Source: Bradyrhizobium sp. BTAi1
Lineage (GTDB): Bacteria; Pseudomonadota; Alphaproteobacteria; Rhizobiales; Xanthobacteraceae
Direction: 5' to 3'
Length of the DNA stretch: 64,000 nucleotides
Assembly: GCF_000015165.1 (NCBI RefSeq)
Contig: NC_009485.1
Coordinates: 3,264,001-3,328,000 of the forward strand
Part shown: one piece after another, positions 34,822 through 42,676 of the stretch
Layout: every line of letters starts with the position of its first letter
Numbering within the stretch: the first letter of the stretch is position 1
Notes under the pieces: model-generated
Seen by the model: only the letters and a program-made list of their open reading frames with translations
Told to the model about the DNA's origin: nothing
The model's database searches: none
Translations under genes and position numbers: made by a program

Positions 34822-35585
34822 CGGGCACGCTCACCATCGTGGGGGTCGGTCCGGGGCGGCCGGAGCTGATCACGCCGGCGGCGTCGCGAGTGATCGCTGC
34901 TGCGACCGACTTGATCGGCTACGGACCTTATCTCGACAGGGTCGCCACCAGCTCTCCGGGCCAGGTCCGCCACGCCAGCGACAACCGGGTCGAGCTCGAT
35001 CGCGCGCGGCACGCGCTCACCCTCGCCAGCGAAGGCCGGCAGGTTGCCGTGGTGTCGGGAGGCGATCCCGGCGTGTTCGCCATGGCCGCCGCCGTGTTCG
35101 AGGCGGTCGAGACCGGGCCCCTGGCCTGGCGCGAGCTGGACATCCGCGTCGAGCCCGGCGTCACCGCGATGCTCGCAGCGGCCGCTGAGGTCGGCGCGCC
35201 GCTTGGCGGCGATTTCTGCGCGATCTCGCTCTCCGACAATCTCAAGAGCTGGACCACGATCAGGCGTCGCCTCGAAGCCGCGGCCACGGCCGATTTCGTG
35301 ATCGCGCTCTACAATCCGCTGTCGAAAGCGCGACCGCACCAGCTCGGCCAGGCGTTCGAGTTGTTGCGGCAGCTCAAGCCGCCATCGACTGTCGTCGTGA
35401 TGGTGCGTGCCGCCGGCAGCGGCGATGTCAGACGGATCATCACGACGCTGGCGGAGGTCAATCCTGACGACGCCGATATGCGTACGCTGGTGATGATCGG
35501 GGCGACGGCCACGCGCCTGATCGCGCGCGAGGGCAGGGCGCCTTGGGTCTATACTTTGCGCCGTGAGGTGGAGGGTGGCGCATGA
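34818..35585 (+). CDS. cobJ: Precorrin-3B C17-methyltransferase
   Basis: This 255-residue tetrapyrrole methylase methylates C17 with ring contraction to give precorrin-4. Motifs are IVGVGPGRPELITPAA, DLIGYGPYLDRV, VVSGGDPGVFAMAAAVFE, EPGVTAMLAAAAEVGAPLG and DFCAISLSDNLKSW. It starts with GTG overlapping the cobI stop. Its last 37 bp overlap the 3' end of cobK, which is read on the other strand. Confidence 0.95.
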   Translation: MTGTLTIVGVGPGRPELITPAASRVIAAATDLIGYGPYLDRVATSSPGQVRHASDNRVELDRARHALTLASEGRQVAVVSGGDPGVFAMAAAVFEAVETGPLAWRELDIRVEPGVTAMLAAAAEVGAPLGGDFCAISLSDNLKSWTTIRRRLEAAATADFVIALYNPLSKARPHQLGQAFELLRQLKPPSTVVVMVRAAGSGDVRRIITTLAEVNPDDADMRTLVMIGATATRLIAREGRAPWVYTLRREVEGGA

Positions 35586-36322
35586 GCAAGTTGCGTCTCC
35601 AGCCAGAGCAGTGCCTGCCGCGCATCGTCGAGCGCGATGCCATGCGGCTTGTCGGGGCGCGCGATCATCACCACGGGAATGCCGAGCCGCCGCGCGGCCG
35701 CGATCTTCGGATAGGTCGCAGCGCCGCCGGAGTTCTTGGAAACGATGAAGGCGACGCGCTGCTGGATCAGGAAGTCGTGCTCCTTCGCGTCGTCGAACGG
35801 CCCGCGATCATAGACGAAGCGAATATCCGGCGGCAGGGCGATGTCGCCGGGCGGGTCGATCGTGCGAGCGATGTAATGGTGCTGCGGAGCCGCGGCAAAC
35901 GCCGCGAGCTCCAGCCGGCCGAGGCTGAGGAAGATTCGCGCCGCCGTCGCGCCGAGCGCCGCGGCTGCAGCCTCCGCGCTGTCGACCTCGATCCAGCGAT
36001 CTCCGTCCTGGCGCTGCCATGCGGCGCGCCGGATCGAGACGAGCGGCAGCGACAAGGCACGGCAGGCCGCGACGGCATGGCGCGAGATCTGATCCGCATA
36101 AGGATGCGTCGCGTCGATCACTGCGGCGATCGCACGATCGCGCAGCCATGCTTCCAATCCGGCAACGCCGCCGAAGCCGCCGATGCGCGTCGGCAGCGGC
36201 TGCGGCTTGGGCGAGGCGGTGCGGCCGGCGAGCGAGAGCGTCGCCGCGAAGCGGGCGTCGCCGTCCAGCAGACGCGCCAGCTCCGAAGCTTCGGTCGTGC
36301 CGCCGAGAATGAGAATGCGCAT
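35549..36322 (-). CDS. cobK: Precorrin-6A reductase
   Basis: This 257-residue NADPH-dependent reductase makes precorrin-6B. The N-terminal Rossmann motif ILILGGTTEASELARLL, AVIDATHPYADQISRHAV, RIFLSLGRLELAAF and VSKNSGGAATYPKIAAARRL match the CobK/CbiJ family. It lies on the strand opposite its neighbours, inserted between cobJ and cobL. The 37-bp tail overlap with cobJ means readthrough from the riboswitch operon would produce antisense RNA to it. Confidence 0.94.
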   Translation of the reverse strand: MRILILGGTTEASELARLLDGDARFAATLSLAGRTASPKPQPLPTRIGGFGGVAGLEAWLRDRAIAAVIDATHPYADQISRHAVAACRALSLPLVSIRRAAWQRQDGDRWIEVDSAEAAAAALGATAARIFLSLGRLELAAFAAAPQHHYIARTIDPPGDIALPPDIRFVYDRGPFDDAKEHDFLIQQRVAFIVSKNSGGAATYPKIAAARRLGIPVVMIARPDKPHGIALDDARQALLWLETQLAHAPPSTSRRKV

Positions 36323-36339
36323 GCAGGACAGGGTCCATC

Positions 36340-37572
36340 ATGAATCCGCAGCCAACTTGCAACGCGGCGCGCTGGCTGTCCATCGTCGGCATCGGTGAGG
36401 ACGGCGTTGAGGGGCTTTCGCAGCCTGCCCGCCGTCTCATTGCGCAGGCCGCGTTGGTGGTCGGCGGCGCGCGCCATCTGGAGCTCGCGGCGTCGCTGAT
36501 TTCAGGCGAGCGGCTGGCCTGGCCAAGTCCGCTGCATCTGGCGTTCGAGCGGATCGAGGCCCGCAGGGGAGAGCCGGTGGTCGTGCTCGCCAGCGGCGAT
36601 CCATTCACCTACGGCGTCGGCAAGCAGCTGATGCAGCGCTTCGGCGCGGCGGACATGCTGTGCGTGCCGCAGCCATCCGCCTTCAGTCTGGCGGCGGCGC
36701 GGCTCGGCTGGCCGCTGCAGGATGTCGCTCTGGTCACCCTGCATGGCCGCCCGCTCGAAGGGATCATCCGCCATCTCGTGCCGGGGGCGCGCATTCTCGC
36801 GCTGGCTTGGGATGGATCGACGGCGGGCAAGCTCGCGGCTCTGCTGACGTCACGGCGCATGGGGCGCTCGCGCCTGACCGTGCTCGAGGCGATGGGCGGA
36901 CCGCAGGAGCGGGTGCGCAGCGCGGCGGCCAATGTCTTCGATCTGTCGGACATCCACCCGCTGACGACGATTGCTCTGGAGGTGATCGGCGAGCCGGACG
37001 CCCCGGTGATTCCGCTCACGTCGGGTCTCGCCGATGATCTGTTCGAGCATGACGGCCAGCTCACCAAGCGCGACGTGCGGGCCGTCACGCTGTCGGCGCT
37101 GGCGCCGCATCCAGGCGAACTGCTCTGGGACGTCGGCCTGGGCTCAGGTTCGGTCGCGATCGAATGGCTGCTGCGCCACGGCGCGCTGCGCGCGATCGGG
37201 ATCGAGGCCCGGCAGGACCGGGCCGACCGAGCCATGCGCAACGCGCTTGCCCTCGGCGCGCCCGATCTCAAGGTCGTGCTCGGCCGCGCTCCAGCGGTGC
37301 TGGCCGATCTCGAACCTCCGGATGCGGTGTTCATTGGCGGCGGGATTTCGGAACCAGGCGTGTTCGAGGCGGCCTGGTCGCGACTGAAGCCGGGCGGGCG
37401 GCTCGTGGCGAATGTCATTTCGCTCGAGGGCGAAGCGCGTGTCACCGAGCTGTTCGGCCGGCATGGCGGCGAGCTGATCAGGATCGCCGTGTCGCGCATC
37501 GAGCCGGTCGGCCGGATGCATGGCTGGCGGCAGGCGATGCCGGTAACGCAATGGCGGGTGATGAAGCCATGA
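36340..37572 (+). CDS. cobL: Precorrin-6B C5,15-methyltransferase (decarboxylating)
   Basis: This 410-residue bifunctional enzyme adds methyls at C5 and C15 and decarboxylates the C12 acetate, giving precorrin-8X. The N-terminal tetrapyrrole methylase half starts SIVGIGEDGVEGLSQPARRL and has VLASGDPFTYGVGKQL. The C-terminal CbiT-like half has the SAM motif LLWDVGLGSGSVAIEWLL and FIGGGISEPGVFE. The start lies 17 bp from the divergent cobK start. The stop overlaps cobE (ATGA). Confidence 0.95.
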   Translation: MNPQPTCNAARWLSIVGIGEDGVEGLSQPARRLIAQAALVVGGARHLELAASLISGERLAWPSPLHLAFERIEARRGEPVVVLASGDPFTYGVGKQLMQRFGAADMLCVPQPSAFSLAAARLGWPLQDVALVTLHGRPLEGIIRHLVPGARILALAWDGSTAGKLAALLTSRRMGRSRLTVLEAMGGPQERVRSAAANVFDLSDIHPLTTIALEVIGEPDAPVIPLTSGLADDLFEHDGQLTKRDVRAVTLSALAPHPGELLWDVGLGSGSVAIEWLLRHGALRAIGIEARQDRADRAMRNALALGAPDLKVVLGRAPAVLADLEPPDAVFIGGGISEPGVFEAAWSRLKPGGRLVANVISLEGEARVTELFGRHGGELIRIAVSRIEPVGRMHGWRQAMPVTQWRVMKP

Positions 37573-37973
37573 TTGCGCTTGGGATCGGCTGCCGCCGCGA
37601 CGCCAGCGCTGATGCGATCGAGGCCGTGGTGGCTCAAGCCTTGAGGGCCGCGAGCCTGGTGTCGAGCGATATCGCCGTGATCGCAACGGCAGCCGACAAG
37701 CGAGACGAGGCGGGCATTGTCGAAGCCGCCAAGCGCCTGCGGCGTCCCTTGGTCGGGGTCGCGGCTGCCGAGCTTGCGGCGGTCGCCGATCGCGCTGTCA
37801 CCTATAGCGACCTCGTGCACCGGTTGAAGGGAGTGCCATCCATCGCCGAGACGGCGGCGCTCGTTGCCGCGGGCCGCCATGCGCGACTGATCCTGCCGCG
37901 CATGGCCAATGCGTCGGCGACCTGTGCCTTGGCTGAAGGGGACGGCGCCTTCCCTGCGGAGAACGGCGGATGA
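37569..37973 (+). CDS. cobE: Cobalamin biosynthesis protein CobE (CbiG C-terminal-like)
   Basis: This 134-residue protein begins MIALGIGCRRDASADAIEAV, as in the CobE/CbiG-C family, followed by IATAADKRDEAGIVEAAKRL and the PSIAETAALVAAG segment typical of this fold. CobE is required for cobalamin synthesis in Pseudomonas denitrificans and may help corrin ring handling, though no reaction is firmly assigned. It is coupled by ATGA overlaps to cobL before and cobM after. Confidence 0.88.
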   Translation: MIALGIGCRRDASADAIEAVVAQALRAASLVSSDIAVIATAADKRDEAGIVEAAKRLRRPLVGVAAAELAAVADRAVTYSDLVHRLKGVPSIAETAALVAAGRHARLILPRMANASATCALAEGDGAFPAENGG

Positions 37974-38731
37974 CGGTGCACTTCATCGGCGCCGGCCCTG
38001 GCGCGGCGGATCTGATCACTTTGCGCGGGCGCGACCTGATCGCGCGCTGCCCGGTGTGTCTCTATGCCGGTTCGCTGGTCCCCCAGGCCCTGCTCGAACA
38101 CTGCCCGCCGGGCGCACGCATCGTCGATACGGCACCAATGTCGCTCGACGAGATCATCAATGAGATCGCACAGGCCACGGCCGCCGGCCATGACGTCGCG
38201 CGGCTGCATTCCGGCGACCTCGCGATCTGGAGCGCGCTGGGCGAGCAATTGCGGCGCCTCGACGCGCTGCAGATCCCTTACACCGTGACGCCGGGCGTGC
38301 CGTCGTTCTCCGCGGCGGCGGCGGCGCTGGGACGTGAGCTGACCCTGCCAGGGCTTGTCCAGTCGGTCGTGCTGACACGCACGTCGGGTCGCGCCTCAGC
38401 CATGCCCGATACGGAACGACTGTCGCTGTTCGCGCAGTCGCGCGCCACGCTCGCCATTCATTTGTCGATCCATGTGATCGACAAGGTCGCCGATGAGCTG
38501 CGCCCGCATTATGGTGATGATTGCCCGGTCGCCGTGGTCTATCGCGCGAGCTGGCCGGATCAGCGCATCATGCGCGGCACGCTTGCGACCATCGCAGCTC
38601 AGGTCGCGGCCGATGAGGTCGAGCGCACGGCGCTGATCCTGGTTGGCCACGCACTTGGCGCAGAGGATTTTCGCGACAGCGCACTGTACGATGCTGATTA
38701 TCAGCGGCGGTTTCGCGGGAGGGGAGAGTGA
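37970..38731 (+). CDS. cobM: Precorrin-4 C11-methyltransferase
   Basis: This 253-residue tetrapyrrole methylase makes precorrin-5. Family motifs are VHFIGAGPGAADLITLRGRD, VCLYAGSLVPQALLEHCPPG, RLHSGDLAIWSALGEQLRRL, TPGVPSFSAAAAALGRELTL and VVYRASWPDQRI. The ATG overlaps the cobE stop (ATGA). Its last 31 bp overlap the 3' end of cbiD on the opposite strand. Confidence 0.95.
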   Translation: MTVHFIGAGPGAADLITLRGRDLIARCPVCLYAGSLVPQALLEHCPPGARIVDTAPMSLDEIINEIAQATAAGHDVARLHSGDLAIWSALGEQLRRLDALQIPYTVTPGVPSFSAAAAALGRELTLPGLVQSVVLTRTSGRASAMPDTERLSLFAQSRATLAIHLSIHVIDKVADELRPHYGDDCPVAVVYRASWPDQRIMRGTLATIAAQVAADEVERTALILVGHALGAEDFRDSALYDADYQRRFRGRGE

Positions 38732-39831
38732 TCTGCCCCCAGACATCGCCCGACCAGCCGGCCGTCGCGGTCGAACACGGCGACATCGAGCGCGACCGCG
38801 TCATTGGCGAGCGCGCGATACGCGGTCTGCCAAGCGGCCCGCGCGACCACGTCGCCAGCCGGGAAGCCGGACCTGTCGGACTCTTGCAGCACCTGCAGCG
38901 CGGTGTTGGCGGTTCGCGCCGTCTCGACCAGCTCCGGTGGCGCGCCCGCATCGTGCAGCGCGGTTGCAAGCCAGCCGAGATCGACCTCGCCGGCGCGCGA
39001 ATGCAGGTCGAGCAGGCCTTGGCCCAGCTTGGTCATCTTGGCAAAGCCGCCGGCGACGGTGACGCGGCCGACGGGATGGCGGCGCAGATATTTCAGCATG
39101 CCGCCGGCGAAGTCGCCCATGTCGATCAGCGCCGTGTCCGGCAGACCATAGAGCTGCTGCACCGCCTTCTCGGAGGTGCTCCCGGTGGCGCCGGCGATGT
39201 GCGGCAGGCCGGCGGCGCGCGCGACATCGATGCCGCGATAGATCGAGTGAATCCAGGCGGCACAGCTGAAGGGCACAACGATGCCCGTGGTGCCCAGGAT
39301 CGACAGGCCGCCGACGATGCCGAGCCGCGGGTTCAAGGTCTTCTTCGCGAGGTCCTCGCCGCCGGGAATCGCGATCTCGACGGTGACGTCGCGCGTGCCG
39401 CCAAGGGCTGTGGCAGCCTCGTCGATCGCGGCGATGATCATCTCACGCGGCACGGGATTGATCGCAGGCTCCCCCGGCGGCAGCGGCAGTCCGGGCCGCG
39501 TCACGGTGCCGACGCCCGAGCCGGCGCGGAACGCGATGCCGGAGCCGGCGTCGCGCCGTTGCACCGTGGCCTTGATCAACGCCCCATGCGTCACGTCGGG
39601 ATCATCACCGGCATCCTTGACGACGCCAGCCGTCGCACGCCCCCCCTCGGCCTCGTGGATCGCGACTGCGAAGCTCGCGCGACGTCCGCCCGGCAGGGCG
39701 ATGTCGACGATCGCAGGACAGCTGCCGGTCATCAGCAGCTCATAGGCTGCGCGCGCAGCCGCGGTCGCGCAGCTGCCGGTGGTCCAGCCACGCTTCAGCG
39801 GTCGGTTCAGCGGATCCGCGGTTTCCGTCAT
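38701..39831 (-). CDS. cbiD: Precorrin-5 C1-methyltransferase, CbiD type
   Basis: This 376-residue protein is CbiD. It starts PLKRGWTTGSCATAAARAA and has VVKDAGDDPDVTHGALI, GVGTVTRPGLPLPPGEPAIN, LGIVGGLSILGTTGIVVPFS and VAGGFAKMTKLGQGLLDLHS. CbiD is the C1-methyltransferase of the anaerobic route, yet every other enzyme here is of the oxygen-dependent type and no cobF is present, so it most likely does the CobF step. I use ATG 39831; ATG 39843 would add four residues and neither has a strong ribosome site. It lies opposite its neighbours between cobM and cobB. Confidence 0.93.
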   Translation of the reverse strand: MTETADPLNRPLKRGWTTGSCATAAARAAYELLMTGSCPAIVDIALPGGRRASFAVAIHEAEGGRATAGVVKDAGDDPDVTHGALIKATVQRRDAGSGIAFRAGSGVGTVTRPGLPLPPGEPAINPVPREMIIAAIDEAATALGGTRDVTVEIAIPGGEDLAKKTLNPRLGIVGGLSILGTTGIVVPFSCAAWIHSIYRGIDVARAAGLPHIAGATGSTSEKAVQQLYGLPDTALIDMGDFAGGMLKYLRRHPVGRVTVAGGFAKMTKLGQGLLDLHSRAGEVDLGWLATALHDAGAPPELVETARTANTALQVLQESDRSGFPAGDVVARAAWQTAYRALANDAVALDVAVFDRDGRLVGRCLGADHSPLPRNRR

Positions 39832-39878
39832 GCCGGATCGCATAGCATATTTTGCTGCGACAAGCCGGTACTCCGACC

Positions 39879-41219
39879 ATGACCGCGGCGGCTCCCAAGG
39901 GGATCATCATCGCCGCGCCGCGCTCGGGGGCCGGCAAGACGACCGTCACGCTCGGGCTGCTGCGCGCTCTTGCCGAACGTGGCACGGCCGTGCAGCCGTT
40001 CAAATGCGGCCCCGACTACATCGATCTTGCGTTCCACAGCATCGCGGCGCGCCGGACGAGCTACAACCTCGACGGCTGGGCGATGTCGGCGCCGCAGCTG
40101 CGAGGGCTTGTGTCTGCCGTCGCCGCCGGTGCCGAGATCGCCATCGTCGAGGGTGTCATGGGCCTGTTCGATGGGGCGCCGCAGCCCGGCCGCGCGGGCA
40201 GGGGCTCGGCCGCGGATCTGGCCGCGCTGCTGGGCTGGCCGGTGGTGCTCGTGCTCGATGTCAGCGGGCAGACCGAGACGGCTGCCGCTGTCGCGCTCGG
40301 CTGTGCGCGGTTTCGGGACGATGTCCAGATCACCGGCGTGATCCTCAATCGGGTGGCGAGCGAACGGCATCGCGCGCTCATCGCGCCGGCGTTTGCGCAG
40401 CTCGGAATCAGCGTGCTCGGCGCGGTCATGCGCGATGCGCAATTGACATTGCCGGAGCGGCATCTCGGCCTCGTCCAGGTCCAGGAGCTCACCACGATCG
40501 AGCCTCATCTCGACCGGCTTGCGGCATGTCTGGCCAAGTCGGTCGACCTCGATGCCGTGCGCGCGCTCGCGCAACCCGCACGCCTCCCGATCGATGCCGC
40601 ACAGACATCAGGCCTGGGTATCAGGCCGCCGGGGCAGCGCGTTGCCTTGGCGTCCGACGCCGCCTTCTCGTTCAACTATCCGCATCTGTTGCGGCACTGG
40701 CGCGCCGAGGGCGCGGAGATCGTGCCGTTCTCGCCGATGAACGACGAGGCTCCGGACCCCACAGCCGATGCGGTCTGGCTGCCGGGCGGCTATCCCGAAC
40801 TGCACGCCGGCCGATTGGCGTCGGCGGCGACGTTCCGCGACGGACTGCGCGATCTGGCCGCGCGCGCGGTGCCGATCCATGGCGAATGCGGGGGCTATAT
40901 GATGCTGGGGGCCGGGCTGGAAGATGCCGAGGGCGCGCGGCACGCCATGGCCGGATTGCTGTCGCTGGAGACCTCGTTCGCCAGGCGGCGCCTGCACCTC
41001 GGCTATCGCCGTGCAACCTTGCTGGCGGATTGCAGCCTCGGCCGGACCGGAGCCGAAGTCCACGGTCACGAGTTCCACTACGCGACGATTCTGAGCGGAA
41101 CCGACGATCCGCTGATCGATTGCCGTGATGCGTCGGGCCAGGTGACGGCAGAACGCGGTGCCCGGCGCGGCTCGGTGACCGGATCGTTCCTGCACGTCCT
41201 GAGTGGAGCGGCGCCATGA
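39879..41219 (+). CDS. cobB: Hydrogenobyrinic acid a,c-diamide synthase (glutamine-hydrolysing)
   Basis: This 446-residue enzyme amidates the a and c side chains before cobalt insertion. The N-terminal ATP-binding domain has IIAAPRSGAGKTTVTLGLLR and FKCGPDYIDLAFHS, then EGVMGLFDG. The C-terminal amidotransferase has PGGYPELHA, the nucleophilic Cys in GECGGYMMLG and HGHEFHYATI. ATG 39879 matches the family start; an upstream in-frame codon at 39852 adds nine unlikely residues. The stop overlaps the bluB ATG (ATGA). Confidence 0.95.
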   Translation: MTAAAPKGIIIAAPRSGAGKTTVTLGLLRALAERGTAVQPFKCGPDYIDLAFHSIAARRTSYNLDGWAMSAPQLRGLVSAVAAGAEIAIVEGVMGLFDGAPQPGRAGRGSAADLAALLGWPVVLVLDVSGQTETAAAVALGCARFRDDVQITGVILNRVASERHRALIAPAFAQLGISVLGAVMRDAQLTLPERHLGLVQVQELTTIEPHLDRLAACLAKSVDLDAVRALAQPARLPIDAAQTSGLGIRPPGQRVALASDAAFSFNYPHLLRHWRAEGAEIVPFSPMNDEAPDPTADAVWLPGGYPELHAGRLASAATFRDGLRDLAARAVPIHGECGGYMMLGAGLEDAEGARHAMAGLLSLETSFARRRLHLGYRRATLLADCSLGRTGAEVHGHEFHYATILSGTDDPLIDCRDASGQVTAERGARRGSVTGSFLHVLSGAAP

Positions 41220-41869
41220 GCCCTGCAAAGCATCCTCCGCATTTCGATGCGTCCTTCAAGGCTCTGTTCGCCGATCTCGTGCGCTGGCGCCGCGATGTGC
41301 GCCGCTTTCGGACCGATCCGGTGCCCCCGGATTTGATCGAGCGGCTGCTGACCCTGGCCGCTCACGCGCCTTCCGTGGGGTTCTGTCAGCCCTGGCGGTT
41401 TGTCCTGGTTGAAACGGCAGAGCGGCGTGCAGCAATTGTCGAAAACTTCAGACAGAGTAATCAGGCCGCGCTGGCAGGGTATGATGGCGAGCGACGCGCG
41501 CTCTATGCCCGCCTGAAGCTGGAAGGGCTCACGCTCGCTCCCGTGCATCTCGCTGTCTGTGCCGATGAGGGGACCGCGACGGGTCACCGTCTCGGCCGCG
41601 CCACGATGCCGGAGACCTTGCGCTACTCGGTGGTGGCGTCGGTCCAGACCTTCTGGCTTGCGGCACGGGCCGAAGGGCTCGGCGTCGGCTGGGTGTCGAT
41701 CCTCGACCCCGCCGCCGTCTGTCGGGAGCTCGACCTGCCGTCCGACTGGACGCTGGTCGCCTATCTCTGCATCGGCTGGCCGCAAGAGGAACATGACGAT
41801 CCCGAGTTGGAGCGTCACGGCTGGGAGACTCGGCTGAACCAGACAGCGATCCAGCCGCTCAAACGGTAG
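41216..41869 (+). CDS. bluB: 5,6-dimethylbenzimidazole synthase
   Basis: This 217-residue flavin-destructase of the nitroreductase fold converts FMNH2 and O2 to dimethylbenzimidazole, the lower ligand of B12. Features are RWRRDVRRFRTDPVPPDLIE, AAHAPSVGFCQPWRFV, TMPETLRYSVVASVQTFWLA and GVGWVSILDPAAVCRELDLP, as in BluB rather than other nitroreductases. It is translationally coupled to cobB and feeds CobT at the other end of the locus. It ends the cob region and is followed at once by a palindromic repeat. Confidence 0.94.
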   Translation: MSPAKHPPHFDASFKALFADLVRWRRDVRRFRTDPVPPDLIERLLTLAAHAPSVGFCQPWRFVLVETAERRAAIVENFRQSNQAALAGYDGERRALYARLKLEGLTLAPVHLAVCADEGTATGHRLGRATMPETLRYSVVASVQTFWLAARAEGLGVGWVSILDPAAVCRELDLPSDWTLVAYLCIGWPQEEHDDPELERHGWETRLNQTAIQPLKR

Positions 41870-41916
41870 AGCTTGAGCCGGAAGAGCGGAAACCGCGTTC
41901 CGAAACGATCAAGCTC
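41869..41916. repeat. Rhizobiales-type intergenic palindromic repeat, possibly also a terminator
   Basis: Outer arms GAGCTTGA (41869-41876) and TCAAGCTC (41909-41916) enclose an inner CGGAA/TTCCG stem. The layout resembles the abundant GAGCATGATCCGGAA...TTCCG...GATCATGCTC repeats I know from Bradyrhizobium and relatives, here with a few changes. It starts at the last base of the bluB stop and separates two convergent genes, so it may also terminate both. Confidence 0.55.
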
Positions 41917-41932
41917 AAACCAATAAACAGGA

Positions 41933-42658
41933 TCACGAAGCCATCGCCAGCGCCGGCGCCTCCACCGTGGCCGGCTCGGCGGCCTGGGCGGTGGTGCATG
42001 CCAGTTGGAAGCGCATGCCGTGCAGGGTGATCGTGAGGGGGATGCCGCGGAAATCGTCGTGGAAGGCGCGGACGCGGCGCATCATCTCGGCAGGATCGAT
42101 ATCGGCCGCCATATCGCACATCCGCGCATACATCTGCCTGGTGCTCTTGATGCCGCTCCAGGCGATCGGGAGAACCGGCAGCGGCCTGGCGTGGCAGGCG
42201 AGATCGCGCGACATGCGCCAGAACAGATAGGCTGTCCGCACGAACGTCATCTGCTCCAGGCCGCGGACATCGACGCCGTTCGGGATGTCGAAGGTTTCGG
42301 TTCCGATGATCGCGCCGCAATCGACGCGGGGCTCCATCACATGGGCGGTGGCGCCGAAGCTCTCGGCGCCGTCATACATCGCAAAATGGGCTGGCGCCCA
42401 GCCGGCGTAGTTCGGCGGCCCCGGATGAAAATTGTAGGCGCCGTGACCGACAGCCGCCAGAATCTCGGACGGCACGATCACGCCGGTGGTGAACGCGATC
42501 AGGCGAGATCTGCCGAGCACGTCCTGTTCGATGGCTTCGAGTTCCGGCAAGCTGACCGCGCCGCGGAACGCCAGTGCGGGATTATGCGCCCTGAGCAGTT
42601 CGGAGAGCGCGAGCTGCTGGTCGCGGCTGCCGGTCAGCAGAATGATGGTATCGAACAT
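41933..42658 (-). CDS. Formyltransferase-fold protein (N10-formyl-THF-dependent, methionyl-tRNA formyltransferase-like)
   Basis: This 241-residue protein has the formyltransferase N-terminal fold and keeps the catalytic Asn-His-Asp set: N76 and H78 in YNFHPGPPNYAGWAPAHF, and D113 in EPRVDCGAIIG. It lacks the tRNA-binding C-terminal domain of Fmt, so its substrate is probably a small molecule such as an amino sugar nucleotide. It follows the glycosyltransferase-like gene by 18 bp with a GAGGA ribosome site and is probably cotranscribed. The pair lies next to the flagellin cluster, which suggests, without proof, a role in surface or filament sugar modification. Confidence 0.8.
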   Translation of the reverse strand: MFDTIILLTGSRDQQLALSELLRAHNPALAFRGAVSLPELEAIEQDVLGRSRLIAFTTGVIVPSEILAAVGHGAYNFHPGPPNYAGWAPAHFAMYDGAESFGATAHVMEPRVDCGAIIGTETFDIPNGVDVRGLEQMTFVRTAYLFWRMSRDLACHARPLPVLPIAWSGIKSTRQMYARMCDMAADIDPAEMMRRVRAFHDDFRGIPLTITLHGMRFQLACTTAQAAEPATVEAPALAMAS

Positions 42659-42676
42659 GATCTGTCCTCGTTGCAG

